Below are positions 8,772-18,473 of a DNA stretch of 64,000 bases, in pieces (position 1 is the stretch's first letter; every line of letters starts with the position of its first letter). A program made the position numbers and the translations under genes. This DNA is from Flavobacteria bacterium BAL38 (GTDB lineage Bacteria; Bacteroidota; Bacteroidia; Flavobacteriales; Flavobacteriaceae), in NCBI GenBank assembly GCA_000169355.1, contig AAXX01000003.1:1-64000 (forward strand), written 5' to 3'. The notes beneath the pieces are model-generated. The model made no database searches and was not told where the DNA came from. It saw only the letters and a list, made by a program, of their open reading frames with translations.

Positions 8772-9653
8772 ATGCTGTTAAAACAATACAAAAATCACTT
8801 TTTCGATTCGCTAAAAAACATTCAAGACGAACAAGAAATCGAAAGTTTCTTTTTCATCCTAACCGAATATTTGCATAATTTAAAGCGAGTAGATGTCGCT
8901 TTGAATCCAAATTTTGAGCTTTCAGAAGATGATGTTGAAAAGTGGAATTCTATTTTAGCGGATTTACAACAAGAAAAACCCATTCAATATATCACAGGTG
9001 AAGCTTGGTTTTACGGTTTGCAATTTGAAGTCAATGAAAACACTTTAATTCCAAGACCAGAAACAGAAGAATTGGTAGAATGGATTTTAAATTCACCCAT
9101 TACCCATTATCCATTACCTATCACCATTTTAGACATTGGAACGGGTTCTGGTTGTATTCCTATTTCATTAAAAGCTAACTTACCACAAGCCAATGTTTCA
9201 GCAATTGATGTTTCCGAAAAAGCATTAGAAGTAGCTAAAAGAAACGCAGTTTCAAATAAGGTTGAAATCAATTTCATTCAAACTAACATATTAGAAGTTG
9301 AAGATTTATCCCAACTTCCATCACCCAACTTCCATCACCCATCTTCCTTCAATATAATCGTTTCAAATCCTCCCTACGTTCGTAATTTAGAAAAACAAGA
9401 AATCAAGAAAAATGTATTGGATTATGAACCGCATTTAGCGTTATTTGTAGAAAATACCGATGCCTTACTTTTTTATAGAAAAATTGCTCAATTAGCGTTA
9501 AAAAACTTGTCGCCAAACGGGTTGTTGTTCTTTGAAATTAATCAGTATTTAGGAAAAGAAACGGTTGAATTATTAAAGAATCTAGGTTTCAAAAACATCG
9601 ATTTGAAGAAGGATATCTATGGTAACGATCGAATGATTAGGTGTTCGGTTTAG
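8772..9653 (+). CDS. prmC: Release-factor glutamine methyltransferase PrmC
   Basis: PrmC methylates the Gln of the GGQ motif in peptide-chain release factors. This 293-residue protein has the N-terminal helical domain (1-95), the PRPETEELVEW motif, the SAM-binding LDIGTGSGCIPI and the catalytic SNPPYV. Two stretches look inserted. SPITHYPLPIT lies just before the SAM motif, and QLPSPNFHHPSS just before NPPY. Both are encoded by short tandem repeats (9094-9125, and three 14-base units at 9311-9352) that keep the reading frame. They lie at loop positions, so the enzyme is probably functional. Confidence 0.95.
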   Translation: MLLKQYKNHFFDSLKNIQDEQEIESFFFILTEYLHNLKRVDVALNPNFELSEDDVEKWNSILADLQQEKPIQYITGEAWFYGLQFEVNENTLIPRPETEELVEWILNSPITHYPLPITILDIGTGSGCIPISLKANLPQANVSAIDVSEKALEVAKRNAVSNKVEINFIQTNILEVEDLSQLPSPNFHHPSSFNIIVSNPPYVRNLEKQEIKKNVLDYEPHLALFVENTDALLFYRKIAQLALKNLSPNGLLFFEINQYLGKETVELLKNLGFKNIDLKKDIYGNDRMIRCSV

Positions 9654-9673
9654 TTTGACATGAATTACGCAAA

Positions 9674-9838
9674 TTTACACAGAGATTCACCGAGTTTTTT
9701 TTGATTTTTAATCTGTTGAAAAGAGATACACCGAGCGTTTCACTTTTTACAATTCAAACATATATTGAAAAAGCAGTATAATTTTAAGTGTTTCTTAGTG
9801 AACTCTGCGAAAAACTTTATCTCTTTGTGGTTAACTTT
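9674..9838. repeat. Dispersed CACAGAG/CACCGAG repeat, gene-less inverted pair
   Basis: The gap between prmC and the permease gene begins with a unit reading TTACACAGAG, CACCGAG, a T-rich spacer, then ACACCGAGCGTTTCACTT. After about 40 bases an inverted-orientation arm follows (AAGTG, CTCTGCG, CTCTTTGTGGTTAA). The first arm closely matches the units flanking the GxxExxY gene at 61.9-63.0 kb, but nothing is encoded between the arms here. A looser relative lies at 12,757-12,785. Confidence 0.6.
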
Positions 9839-11080
9839 TTATTCATAACGCAACGCTTCCACAGGGTCTAATTTCGATGCTTTTATCGCTGGAATTAATC
9901 CAGAAAGTATAGTTACAGCAAAAGTTACAACAAAAGCCCATATGATTGCCATCCAAGGTGTTGTAAAGGTAAATCCAATAGCAGATGCTATTCCGAAACC
10001 AATTAAGATTCCTAAAATAATACCAACAATTCCTCCAATTTGACCAATTATTAAAGTTTCTGTAAAAAACTGCCAAGCAATGGTGCTTTTTTTCGCGCCA
10101 AGCGACTTTCTAACTCCAATTTCTCGAGTTCTTTCTGTAACGGAAACGAGCATGATATTCATTAAGGCAATAGAAGAACCAAAAATGGTGATAATTCCAA
10201 TAACCCATGCCGAAATCCCAAGAACAGCTGTGTTTGAAAGTAAGGTTTGAATTAGATCATCACTTCGTTCAATTCCGAAATTATCTTTTGAAACCGGACT
10301 TAATTTTCGAACTCTTCGCATGGTAATAATGGCATCGTCAACCGCTTCATCAAGCAAGGCTTCGTTATTTACCATAACATCTAAATCATAATTAATATTA
10401 GGAGCAGAAAATAATGAGCGTGCTACTTGAATAGGAATCATTACGCGTAAATCTTGACTGTTTCCAAACGTAGATCCTTTTTCTTTTAAAACGCCAATAA
10501 CTTTAAATTTAGCACCACGAATAGATATTATTTTGTCAATAGGATTGATGTTTTCAAATAGACCTTTTTCAAAATCAGAACCTAAAACACATACATAATT
10601 ATTGTTTGATATATCAAATGAATTAAAGTTTCTGCCTTTAACCACTTCCAAACCTTTGTTTGGACAAAAATTCTCATCAATTCCTACAATAGAAATTTCT
10701 GGATCGGTTTTCTTTTCGCCATATTTTACTTCAATTGCAGAACCTGCTGTAAAAGATAAGGATGTATTTGTAAAAGGAAAATTATATTTGTCTTGAAATG
10801 CCTTTGCTTCTGGATAACTAATAATAGGATTTACACGTTGTTCGGCATCATTCTGATTAATTTCGGAAGAAAAATCATATCTGCTTATAGAAAAAGTATT
10901 CGCCCCCATTGAAGCAAAATCTTTTAAAATAGTGTTTTCTAAAGCAGAAACTACGGTTAGAATTCCAACTAAAGCGGTAATTCCAATAGCAATAATCATT
11001 ACAGTTAATGAAGTGCGTAAAGCCTGACCTTTAATCGAATCAAGCGCAATTTTTGTATTTTCTTTAAATAATCCTACCAT
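9839..11080 (-). CDS. MacB/FtsX-type ABC transporter permease
   Basis: This 413-residue permease has the usual MacB layout: one N-terminal transmembrane helix (residues 23-45, IIAIGITALVGILTV), a long periplasmic domain (about 50-280), and three C-terminal helices of the FtsX domain. It includes the conserved VTERTREIGVRKSLGAKK loop, and ends LIPAIKASKLDPVEALRYE. Such permeases work with a separate ATPase and often an outer-membrane partner, moving lipoproteins, peptides or drugs or transmitting force. No ATPase gene is adjacent, so partner and substrate are unknown. Confidence 0.88.
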   Translation of the reverse strand: MVGLFKENTKIALDSIKGQALRTSLTVMIIAIGITALVGILTVVSALENTILKDFASMGANTFSISRYDFSSEINQNDAEQRVNPIISYPEAKAFQDKYNFPFTNTSLSFTAGSAIEVKYGEKKTDPEISIVGIDENFCPNKGLEVVKGRNFNSFDISNNNYVCVLGSDFEKGLFENINPIDKIISIRGAKFKVIGVLKEKGSTFGNSQDLRVMIPIQVARSLFSAPNINYDLDVMVNNEALLDEAVDDAIITMRRVRKLSPVSKDNFGIERSDDLIQTLLSNTAVLGISAWVIGIITIFGSSIALMNIMLVSVTERTREIGVRKSLGAKKSTIAWQFFTETLIIGQIGGIVGIILGILIGFGIASAIGFTFTTPWMAIIWAFVVTFAVTILSGLIPAIKASKLDPVEALRYE

Positions 11081-11130
11081 AACTATAAGACTAAATAATC
11101 TTTTTTTTGTTACAGTTTAAAGTGAGAATT

Positions 11131-11195
11131 TTGTCAGTTCGAGCGAAGTCGAGAACTTTTTAATGAATGAATCTCGACTTCGCTCGATTTGACAA
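11131..11195. repeat. Inverted repeat with GCGAAGTCGAGA arms
   Basis: Two 24-base arms (11131-11154 and 11172-11195) are complementary at 22 of 24 positions around a 17-base loop. The arm core TCGAGCGAAGTCGAGA resembles intergenic palindromes I recall as common in flavobacteria. It lies between the divergent permease and hisS genes, so it is not an obvious terminator; it may be a REP- or MITE-like sequence. Confidence 0.75.
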
Positions 11196-11324
11196 TCATA
11201 AAACAACACTTCAATTTTTGAAATGTTTGATTTGATTTTTTAAACTCCACAATATATCCGATATTTGCACTACAAAAATCAGAATTGTCTTATTGACACA
11301 TTTTCAAATTGACACATTAGAAAA

Positions 11325-12749
11325 ATGGCACAAAAACCAAGCATACCAAAAGGAACCCGAGATTTTTCACCAGCAGAGGTGGCAAAACGCAATTATATTT
11401 TCAGTACGATAAAAACCAATTTTGAGAAATTTGGTTTTCAACCGATTGAAACACCTTCGTTTGAAAATTCTGAAACCTTAATGGGAAAATATGGCGAAGA
11501 AGGTGATAGATTGATTTTTAAGATTTTGAATTCGGGTAATTATTTTTTTAATAAAAATAAAATTGAAATTCCAGTTTCGATTGATGATTTACAAGTAAAA
11601 TCGGCAGAAGATATTTCTAAAGAAGAACTAATTCAATTAAATCAGTTTACATCTAAAATTTCTGAAAAAGCCCTTCGTTACGATTTAACCGTTCCATTTG
11701 CGCGTTACGTAGTACAACACCAAAATGAAATTGAGTTTCCGTTCAAACGTTACCAAATTCAACCGGTTTGGCGTGCCGATAGACCTCAAAAAGGACGTTT
11801 TAGAGAATTTTATCAATGTGATGCCGATGTGGTGGGTTCGAATTCGCTTTGGCAAGAAGTAGAGTTGGTGCAATTATATGACTCGGTTTTTTCGCAATTA
11901 GGATTAAACGGAGTGACTATTAAAATTAACAACCGCAAAATATTATCTGGAATTGCTGAGGTAATTGGCGCTTCGGATAAATTAATTGATTTTACGGTAG
12001 CTTTAGATAAATTAGACAAAATAGGTGAGGACGGCGTAAAAAAAGAAATGTTAGAAAAAGGCATTTCGGAAACCGCTATCGAAAAAGTACAGCCTTTGTT
12101 TAATTTCACAGGAACCATCAACGAAAAAATAGAAAAATTAGCTGTTTTATTAGCTAATTCTGAAGAAGGAATGAAAGGCGTAAACGAGTTGCAATTTATT
12201 TGTGATAACGTTTCGACTTTAGGTTTACAAACCGCTTTCTTAGATTTAGATGTAACGTTAGCTCGTGGTTTAAATTACTACACGGGTGCCATTTTTGAAG
12301 TTGCTGCGCCTAAAGGTGTTGCTATGGGGTCCATTGGTGGTGGTGGTCGCTATGATGATTTAACCGGAATCTTTGGGTTGAAAAATATGAGTGGTGTTGG
12401 GATTTCGTTTGGTTTAGACCGAATTGCTTTAGTAATTGAAGAACTTGGATTATTTCCAGAAGCTGTTTTAGCGACATCAAAAGCATTGTTTTTAAATTTT
12501 GGAGATAAAGAAGCTTTATATGCTATGCAAGCCATTGGAAAATTGCGTCAAGCCGGAATAAAAGTAGAATTATATCCTGATAATGCAAAAATTGGAAAAC
12601 AATTTCAACATGCCGATAAACGCGGAATTCCTTTCACGGTTTTAGTGGGTGAGGAGGAAATACAAAACAATCAGTATGCTATTAAAAATTTAGCATCTGG
12701 TGAGCAGCAAAAAGTGGATTTTGAGACTTTAGTTGCATTATTGAAATAA
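11325..12749 (+). CDS. hisS: Histidyl-tRNA synthetase
   Basis: This 474-residue class II aminoacyl-tRNA synthetase charges tRNA-His. It begins with the class motif GTRDFSPAE. It has motif 2 around [24 protein letters not shown], the histidine-binding [13 protein letters not shown], motif 3 [11 protein letters not shown], and the C-terminal anticodon-binding domain (from about 385). It is longer than the roughly 420-residue E. coli enzyme because of an insertion around residues 60-110. The gene is expected to be essential and appears intact. Confidence 0.97.
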   Translation: MAQKPSIPKGTRDFSPAEVAKRNYIFSTIKTNFEKFGFQPIETPSFENSETLMGKYGEEGDRLIFKILNSGNYFFNKNKIEIPVSIDDLQVKSAEDISKEELIQLNQFTSKISEKALRYDLTVPFARYVVQHQNEIEFPFKRYQIQPVWRADRPQKGRFREFYQCDADVVGSNSLWQEVELVQLYDSVFSQLGLNGVTIKINNRKILSGIAEVIGASDKLIDFTVALDKLDKIGEDGVKKEMLEKGISETAIEKVQPLFNFTGTINEKIEKLAVLLANSEEGMKGVNELQFICDNVSTLGLQTAFLDLDVTLARGLNYYTGAIFEVAAPKGVAMGSIGGGGRYDDLTGIFGLKNMSGVGISFGLDRIALVIEELGLFPEAVLATSKALFLNFGDKEALYAMQAIGKLRQAGIKVELYPDNAKIGKQFQHADKRGIPFTVLVGEEEIQNNQYAIKNLASGEQQKVDFETLVALLK

Positions 12750-12855
12750 ATAAAACACAGATTTCAAAGATTAACACAAATTGATTTTTGAATTTGTAAT
12801 TGCTTTTTGAACTTGAGTTTTATTTTTACCCTTGAACTTGTAATTGATTTTTGAT

Positions 12856-13203
12856 ATGAATGTAGACGACGAAGCAAAAAAAGTAATTTGGTCACTTCAA
12901 AACAATAAACGTTCTGAAGCTGAACGAAATGTGTTTGAACCAACTGGCAAAAAACTAATGAATAAAAATGTGGTTTATATTTTTTCGGCTATCGGAATTA
13001 TACTTTTAATGAGTTTTGCGTTGTCTCAGTTTTCTAAAGAAGCTACTAATTTTTGTTTTTTAATTGAAAATTTTTGTTTTAATTCTGAAGAAAATCCAAT
13101 AGCGTATGCGTTTTATGTTTTTATGAATCTATGGATTTTAATCTTAGGAATTGGAATTGCCTATTTGATTGGTAAAAAACTTGGAAATTACTTAAAGATT
13201 TAA
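12856..13203 (+). CDS. Small membrane protein of unknown function
   Basis: This 115-residue protein has a charged N-terminus and two predicted transmembrane helices (about 42-62 and 85-110), separated by a short loop with two Cys residues. I chose ATG 12856 over the upstream TTG because it is a normal start. I do not recognise the family. It follows hisS by about 100 bases on the same strand and is convergent with the large T9SS gene. Confidence 0.55.
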   Translation: MNVDDEAKKVIWSLQNNKRSEAERNVFEPTGKKLMNKNVVYIFSAIGIILLMSFALSQFSKEATNFCFLIENFCFNSEENPIAYAFYVFMNLWILILGIGIAYLIGKKLGNYLKI

Positions 13204-13282
13204 TAATTAAAAATATAAAAACGGATATTTTCATAAGGAGAAAACACCCGTTTTAAGAGAAGTAGAATTTTGTAGTTATGCA

Positions 13283-16200
13283 CTACTTAATGATAATTTT
13301 TTGGCTAAAATAAAGGTTGTCAGTTGTTTTTAATTTTACAATATAAACCCCTGTTTCAATATTTTTAACAGGTATTTTTATGCTTTTTTCGGAACTATTT
13401 ATTTTCCAATTACTTATTTTTTGACCTAAAAGAGAGAATAATGTAGCTTCTTCAATTTCCAAAAATTGGTTGTTTATAATTTCTATATTATTTTCTGTCG
13501 TATTAAAAAACACAGTAGTTGGCATTGAATCAAAGTCAGTTGATGAAAGTGTTTCGTTAGTAAATCTGAGTGAGAATCTGTTGGTTATTTCTCCCGCAGG
13601 TATAGTAATACTTGCATTTGAAGTTCTTAAGTTATAATAAGTATTATTACTGTTATCGTGAATATAAATAGGTTGGTTAGGGTCAAAATTTTCTAATCCA
13701 TCAATCATGAAATTAACCAAACCTGTTTGACTTGATTTTAGGGTTAACGGATAAGAATTATTTATGTTAAAGAATCCAACTCCCTGAATCACTAATTTGT
13801 AACTTCCTGCTTGAAAATAAATATCGTTTGGTTGAATATCTATAATTTCGGCATCATAGCCTAAATTATAGCTATCGTCTGCATGTTCGTTCATAAAACC
13901 TATTAATAGTTGTCTGTGATAATTAGTGCTCCCCGTATAGCCTAATCTTATTCTAGAAAATAAATCTGGAATAACTTCTACATCATTATTATTGTTTAAA
14001 CTAAGAGATTGATTTGGTGTTCTGAACATTTCGTTTGAGTTTACATTGTCTTCTTTAACAAATTTACGTTGACTATTTTGATATATAATTTGTCCGCCAT
14101 TTGTGTTTCCTTTTACAAAAAAGCCTTGTGCTACTGGAATGTATCTTCCAGGAAATCTAGAGCTTGAACCTAATCCGCTTATTAATGCTGGGGAAACAGG
14201 AGGAACACCGCCTACTAAATTTCTGGTAGCATAACCACCTTGATATCCTGATAGAACGTGAGTGCTATTAGAAGTATAATGTTCCCAAAAATATAGCGAT
14301 CCAGTAATAGCGCTTAAGTTGTCTATAATAAATTCATCTGCATCAAGCGCTGATGCATATGGATTTCCAACTAAGTTAATATTATTAATTCCTATTTGAA
14401 TTCCAGTATTATTGATTAATCCGTTATTTGGTTTTCCAGAAAAAACATAATTTTGAGCCAACACACTTGGAGGTATTACAATACCACTTCCTTTCATTGT
14501 GTACCCTTGACCAGATTTAAGTACTGTGTTTTCTGTAATTTGTTGCCAATTGGCATACTCAGATGTTAAGTTGGTGAATTTATATAACCAATATCTTGCA
14601 AGTCTCATAGGACTTGAAGCGCCATTTACACCAGCAATCCACGTAATTGTTTGAGGTGACGCAGGATTGGTTCCATCTCGCAAAATATTTCCAACTGTAA
14701 ATCCGGTGTTGTTTTCGGTACTACTTACAACAGAACTAACGGGAGAAGACCAATAGTTGTAATTATATAAGTTTCCTGTCCCTTTTTGGTCTTTTTCTAT
14801 ACTTCCGATACTTGCAGGATCTAAATCGCTATCATCTGTTTGTAGTAATTGCGAATACTCTTGTAAATCAATTATGCCATCTAATTTTAAATACCAATCA
14901 TTTTGTATTTTGGTGTCGTTAATAACATCTATTCTAGCACTTGCGTTAACAAACATTCCTAAGTCGATATGGTTAGAATTAGATGTAATATTATGATTTA
15001 CTTGAATAATTGACCAATCGTAATCATTTACATCTAAGCCACGAATTTGTTTTGAAATTGAGTGAGAAGCAGTGGCAAAATCACCTGTTTGTTCTGTAAT
15101 AAATGGCATTGGCGCTTCTTGAGGAGCAATTGTTTTTACATTAAAAATTTTAGCTCCGGGAGTTGTATCAATAATTAATGTAGCATGATTGTCAATTACA
15201 TCGTCTTTGTAGTTATCCATTCTATAATAGCGAATTAGATTTGGCCAAAGTAAGTTTGGAACATCTTTTGGAATAATAGCTCCTCTAACTTGGTTGCTGT
15301 TTTCTTCAATTTCTTGATACACTATTTTTTGAAATTGTGAATCAGATAAAGCGATATCAAATAATCGTACTTCATCTATTTTGCCTTTAAAGAATTGTGT
15401 ATCTGAAATTGCATTTTTCCCAATAGTAAATAGTGAAGTGTCAGAAGAGATAACTCCGGAAACAGATGTACTATTTACTATTTCTCCATTAATAAACAAT
15501 TTCAGTGTTTCATTTGTACCGTCATAAACCGTTCCAACATGAATCCATTGTGCTGTGTTTAAGATTTCACTACTAATTAGAGAAACTCCGTTGCCAATAA
15601 CTTCAACTTGTTTAGAATTTGTTATTTTAATTTGAAATTTATTTTGACCAACAACAACTCCTTCAGAAGTAAATGCATTATTAATGTTAATCCAAGCCAT
15701 TAAAGTAGCATTTTCCCAATTTATAATAATATTGTCATCTGTTGCATAGTCGTTTCTACCGTCAAAGGATAAGAATAGTTTTCTTTCTAAGTTTCTTGGA
15801 GAACCAAATACACTATTATTGGTATCAAAAGCATCTAAAATTCCATCTCCATCACTATCGGTATTTCCATCAATGATTCCATCATTATTGGTGTCTAAAT
15901 GGGCATAAAGTGTTTGTGAAATATCAAAAGTTAATCCGTTAGACATTACATCTAAATAATCTGGATTTCCATCACCATCAGTATCTTTTACGTAATAATT
16001 AAAAGGTACAATATTAGTTCCTTGATCATAGTTGCCATAAATATTTACAGCATAATCGTATATGTCTAAAATTCCATCACCAAAGCCTTCAAGAATTCCA
16101 TCTCCATTAGTATCTTTATTTCTAAACGTTTCTGTTTCAGGTCCGTCTCCGCTTCCATTTCCGTTAATATCTCCGTCTCCATTTTCATAACCTACATAAG

Positions 16201-18202
16201 CATTTATATTTTCAGACCACGATTCATCAACATCAAATACACCATCATTATCGCTATCCAAATCTAAATAATTTGGAGCTCCATCTCCATCGAAATCAGG
16301 AACAATGTTTGATTCTGCACTATCATGCATGCCGTTTAAATTGGTGTCAACCCAACTGTATAAATAGGCTTTTCCATCTGATAGATTTCCTAAACCAACT
16401 TCAACAACATCTGGAATTCCGTCATTATCTGAATCTAAATCAAAAACATCGGCAATATTGTCTCCATCTAAATCACATAATGTTTGAGAAATTAAAATAT
16501 CGTCTAAGGCTAAATCATTACCAGTACCACCAGTTTCGTTGTTAATAAAAATTACACGAAAAGCACTTACGTTTAAATTTAAATCTGCTGTAAAATGTTG
16601 CCAATCTCCAGCTAAATTACCAGCTGTTGTTGGAGGAATATCACCGGTTTCTATAAATGTTATTAAATTATTACTCATGTCTCTAAATTCAACTCGCACG
16701 TTTGGGCGTAAACGTGTTGCAATTCCTGGCGCATCTGTTCTATCTAGGTTAATTACCCAAAAACTATAAGTAATGGGTATGTTAGGCAATGCCCCAGTAA
16801 TAGTTGCAGTATAAAAAATTCCAGGTGTATAAGAAGCGTTAAATATTGCCATTCTTCCGTTGAGGTTCCCTGTATGATCTCCACCAAGATACCAATATGT
16901 TGGAGCCCATGATGCTATTTGAGCTGATTGACCTACTGTATATTTACCATCGTTTAAGTCAGTTAAATCTTGTTTTGGGCATTCAGGGGTGTTTATTCCA
17001 ACGGTTCCGTCTTCAAAACAGTAAGTGGTTAAAGCATCGTAGGTTGTATTAATTGTAGTTCTTGATCCAGCCCCAAATGTTTCGTTTAGAAATTTATAAT
17101 TGATTTTATTTCCGGTTAAAGAATTGCAATTTGATTCTTCAATATCATCTCGAATTCCATCATTATCATCATCAATATCTACATTGTCAAAAATACCATC
17201 ACCATCACTGTCAAAAAAAGTTTGTATTCCACTACCTATAATTTCAAATAAATAAGGATTCGCATCGTCACTGTTACTTGCGATTGAAACCTGAGCTGTT
17301 TTTATTCCGGTTGTAGTTGGGTTGAATTCTATTTCAAATGTTGTTGAATTACTTACAATAATAGAACTACTAGGGTTTACAGTAACAGTAAAATCGGTAC
17401 TTCCAATAATTTCTACTAAAGGACTTCCTGTTAAATTAATAGTTGTTGTTCCTGTATTTTGTATGGTAAATATTCTAGTAACTGGATCGGTATAAATTTG
17501 AGTTTCTCCAAAATAGGTGCCATTTGCTAAAATAGCAGAGGAATTGTGAGCAACTACTAAATCGTTTAAACCTAATACATTAAAATGATTTCCAATACTA
17601 TTTCCATACAGACTAACGTTATCAATAAAATAGAAGTCACTGGTATTATTTAGTCCATTATTTTCGTCAAATCGTATTTTTACTTTTATTTGAGTATTTC
17701 CGCTAGGAACTGAAAATATATAAGGAGAACCAACTGTGTTTCCAGAACTCGCACTATGAGTAAATGAGTAAATATCTGAAGAAGTACTCGTTTTGCCATC
17801 AATAAGTTTTACAGAAGTTGCGTAAGTAACTCCATTATTATATGAAATATCTAGATATAAGTCATCTTTATCATCAGGTGAGCCGTTTGATGAAAAATAG
17901 ATTTTTAAATATACATTTGTGTATAAACTTATATCAACGTTATCTAGTGTTATAAAAGGGTCATCTGGAGAAGAACTCCCAGAACCGCCCAATCTTAATG
18001 AATTAGGTGCAGAAACAAAAGTAGACGTGTTGGTTTGAATTGTACCTGTATTGAGTGTTGAGGTATAATTCCAAGTATCTTCTATAGTACTATCAAAACC
18101 TTGATAATTAATTTGTACTTGAGCATTGCCAATTGCTACATAGAAAAAAAATAAAATAGAAATAACTATTTTATGGTGCTCTAGGGTGATTTTTTTTTCC
18201 AT
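13283..18202 (-). CDS. T9SS surface protein with LamG and calcium-binding repeats
   Basis: This 1639-residue exported protein has a signal peptide (about 1-27). It is followed by a beta-sandwich region, a choice-of-anchor-D-like domain (about 210-325), Asp-rich thrombospondin-3-type repeats (DSDGDGIFDNVD and several later blocks) likely to bind calcium, and a second carbohydrate- or lectin-like segment (about 370-575). A LamG/concanavalin-like domain lies near 815-960, and the C-terminus is a T9SS type A sorting domain (about 1565-1639) ending in FSQKIIIK. Type IX secretion would carry it across the outer membrane and anchor it to the surface. Adhesion or polymer binding is likely; the ligand is unknown. 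It is monocistronic by position. Confidence 0.85.
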   Translation of the reverse strand: MEKKITLEHHKIVISILFFFYVAIGNAQVQINYQGFDSTIEDTWNYTSTLNTGTIQTNTSTFVSAPNSLRLGGSGSSSPDDPFITLDNVDISLYTNVYLKIYFSSNGSPDDKDDLYLDISYNNGVTYATSVKLIDGKTSTSSDIYSFTHSASSGNTVGSPYIFSVPSGNTQIKVKIRFDENNGLNNTSDFYFIDNVSLYGNSIGNHFNVLGLNDLVVAHNSSAILANGTYFGETQIYTDPVTRIFTIQNTGTTTINLTGSPLVEIIGSTDFTVTVNPSSSIIVSNSTTFEIEFNPTTTGIKTAQVSIASNSDDANPYLFEIIGSGIQTFFDSDGDGIFDNVDIDDDNDGIRDDIEESNCNSLTGNKINYKFLNETFGAGSRTTINTTYDALTTYCFEDGTVGINTPECPKQDLTDLNDGKYTVGQSAQIASWAPTYWYLGGDHTGNLNGRMAIFNASYTPGIFYTATITGALPNIPITYSFWVINLDRTDAPGIATRLRPNVRVEFRDMSNNLITFIETGDIPPTTAGNLAGDWQHFTADLNLNVSAFRVIFINNETGGTGNDLALDDILISQTLCDLDGDNIADVFDLDSDNDGIPDVVEVGLGNLSDGKAYLYSWVDTNLNGMHDSAESNIVPDFDGDGAPNYLDLDSDNDGVFDVDESWSENINAYVGYENGDGDINGNGSGDGPETETFRNKDTNGDGILEGFGDGILDIYDYAVNIYGNYDQGTNIVPFNYYVKDTDGDGNPDYLDVMSNGLTFDISQTLYAHLDTNNDGIIDGNTDSDGDGILDAFDTNNSVFGSPRNLERKLFLSFDGRNDYATDDNIIINWENATLMAWININNAFTSEGVVVGQNKFQIKITNSKQVEVIGNGVSLISSEILNTAQWIHVGTVYDGTNETLKLFINGEIVNSTSVSGVISSDTSLFTIGKNAISDTQFFKGKIDEVRLFDIALSDSQFQKIVYQEIEENSNQVRGAIIPKDVPNLLWPNLIRYYRMDNYKDDVIDNHATLIIDTTPGAKIFNVKTIAPQEAPMPFITEQTGDFATASHSISKQIRGLDVNDYDWSIIQVNHNITSNSNHIDLGMFVNASARIDVINDTKIQNDWYLKLDGIIDLQEYSQLLQTDDSDLDPASIGSIEKDQKGTGNLYNYNYWSSPVSSVVSSTENNTGFTVGNILRDGTNPASPQTITWIAGVNGASSPMRLARYWLYKFTNLTSEYANWQQITENTVLKSGQGYTMKGSGIVIPPSVLAQNYVFSGKPNNGLINNTGIQIGINNINLVGNPYASALDADEFIIDNLSAITGSLYFWEHYTSNSTHVLSGYQGGYATRNLVGGVPPVSPALISGLGSSSRFPGRYIPVAQGFFVKGNTNGGQIIYQNSQRKFVKEDNVNSNEMFRTPNQSLSLNNNNDVEVIPDLFSRIRLGYTGSTNYHRQLLIGFMNEHADDSYNLGYDAEIIDIQPNDIYFQAGSYKLVIQGVGFFNINNSYPLTLKSSQTGLVNFMIDGLENFDPNQPIYIHDNSNNTYYNLRTSNASITIPAGEITNRFSLRFTNETLSSTDFDSMPTTVFFNTTENNIEIINNQFLEIEEATLFSLLGQKISNWKINSSEKSIKIPVKNIETGVYIVKLKTTDNLYFSQKIIIK

Positions 18203-18473
18203 AATAAAATGTCTTTTTTTTAAAGAAATGACATTATTAGCATCGAGAGCTTAAAATTTATTACGGAAAATTCTTGGTAATATTTTTCAGTTCATAATCT
18301 GTTGATAATAGTGTTTGTTTCTTTAAGCTATTTATTAGAGTAAAGTTTGGAAAAAAATACTACAAAAAGGATTGCAAATTAATAACTGTATGGTTTTTTT
18401 AAACAACTGTTTTGACAGGAAATTAGTCGTTTAAAATGTTGATTTTTAATATTTTAAAATATTTTTTTTGGTT

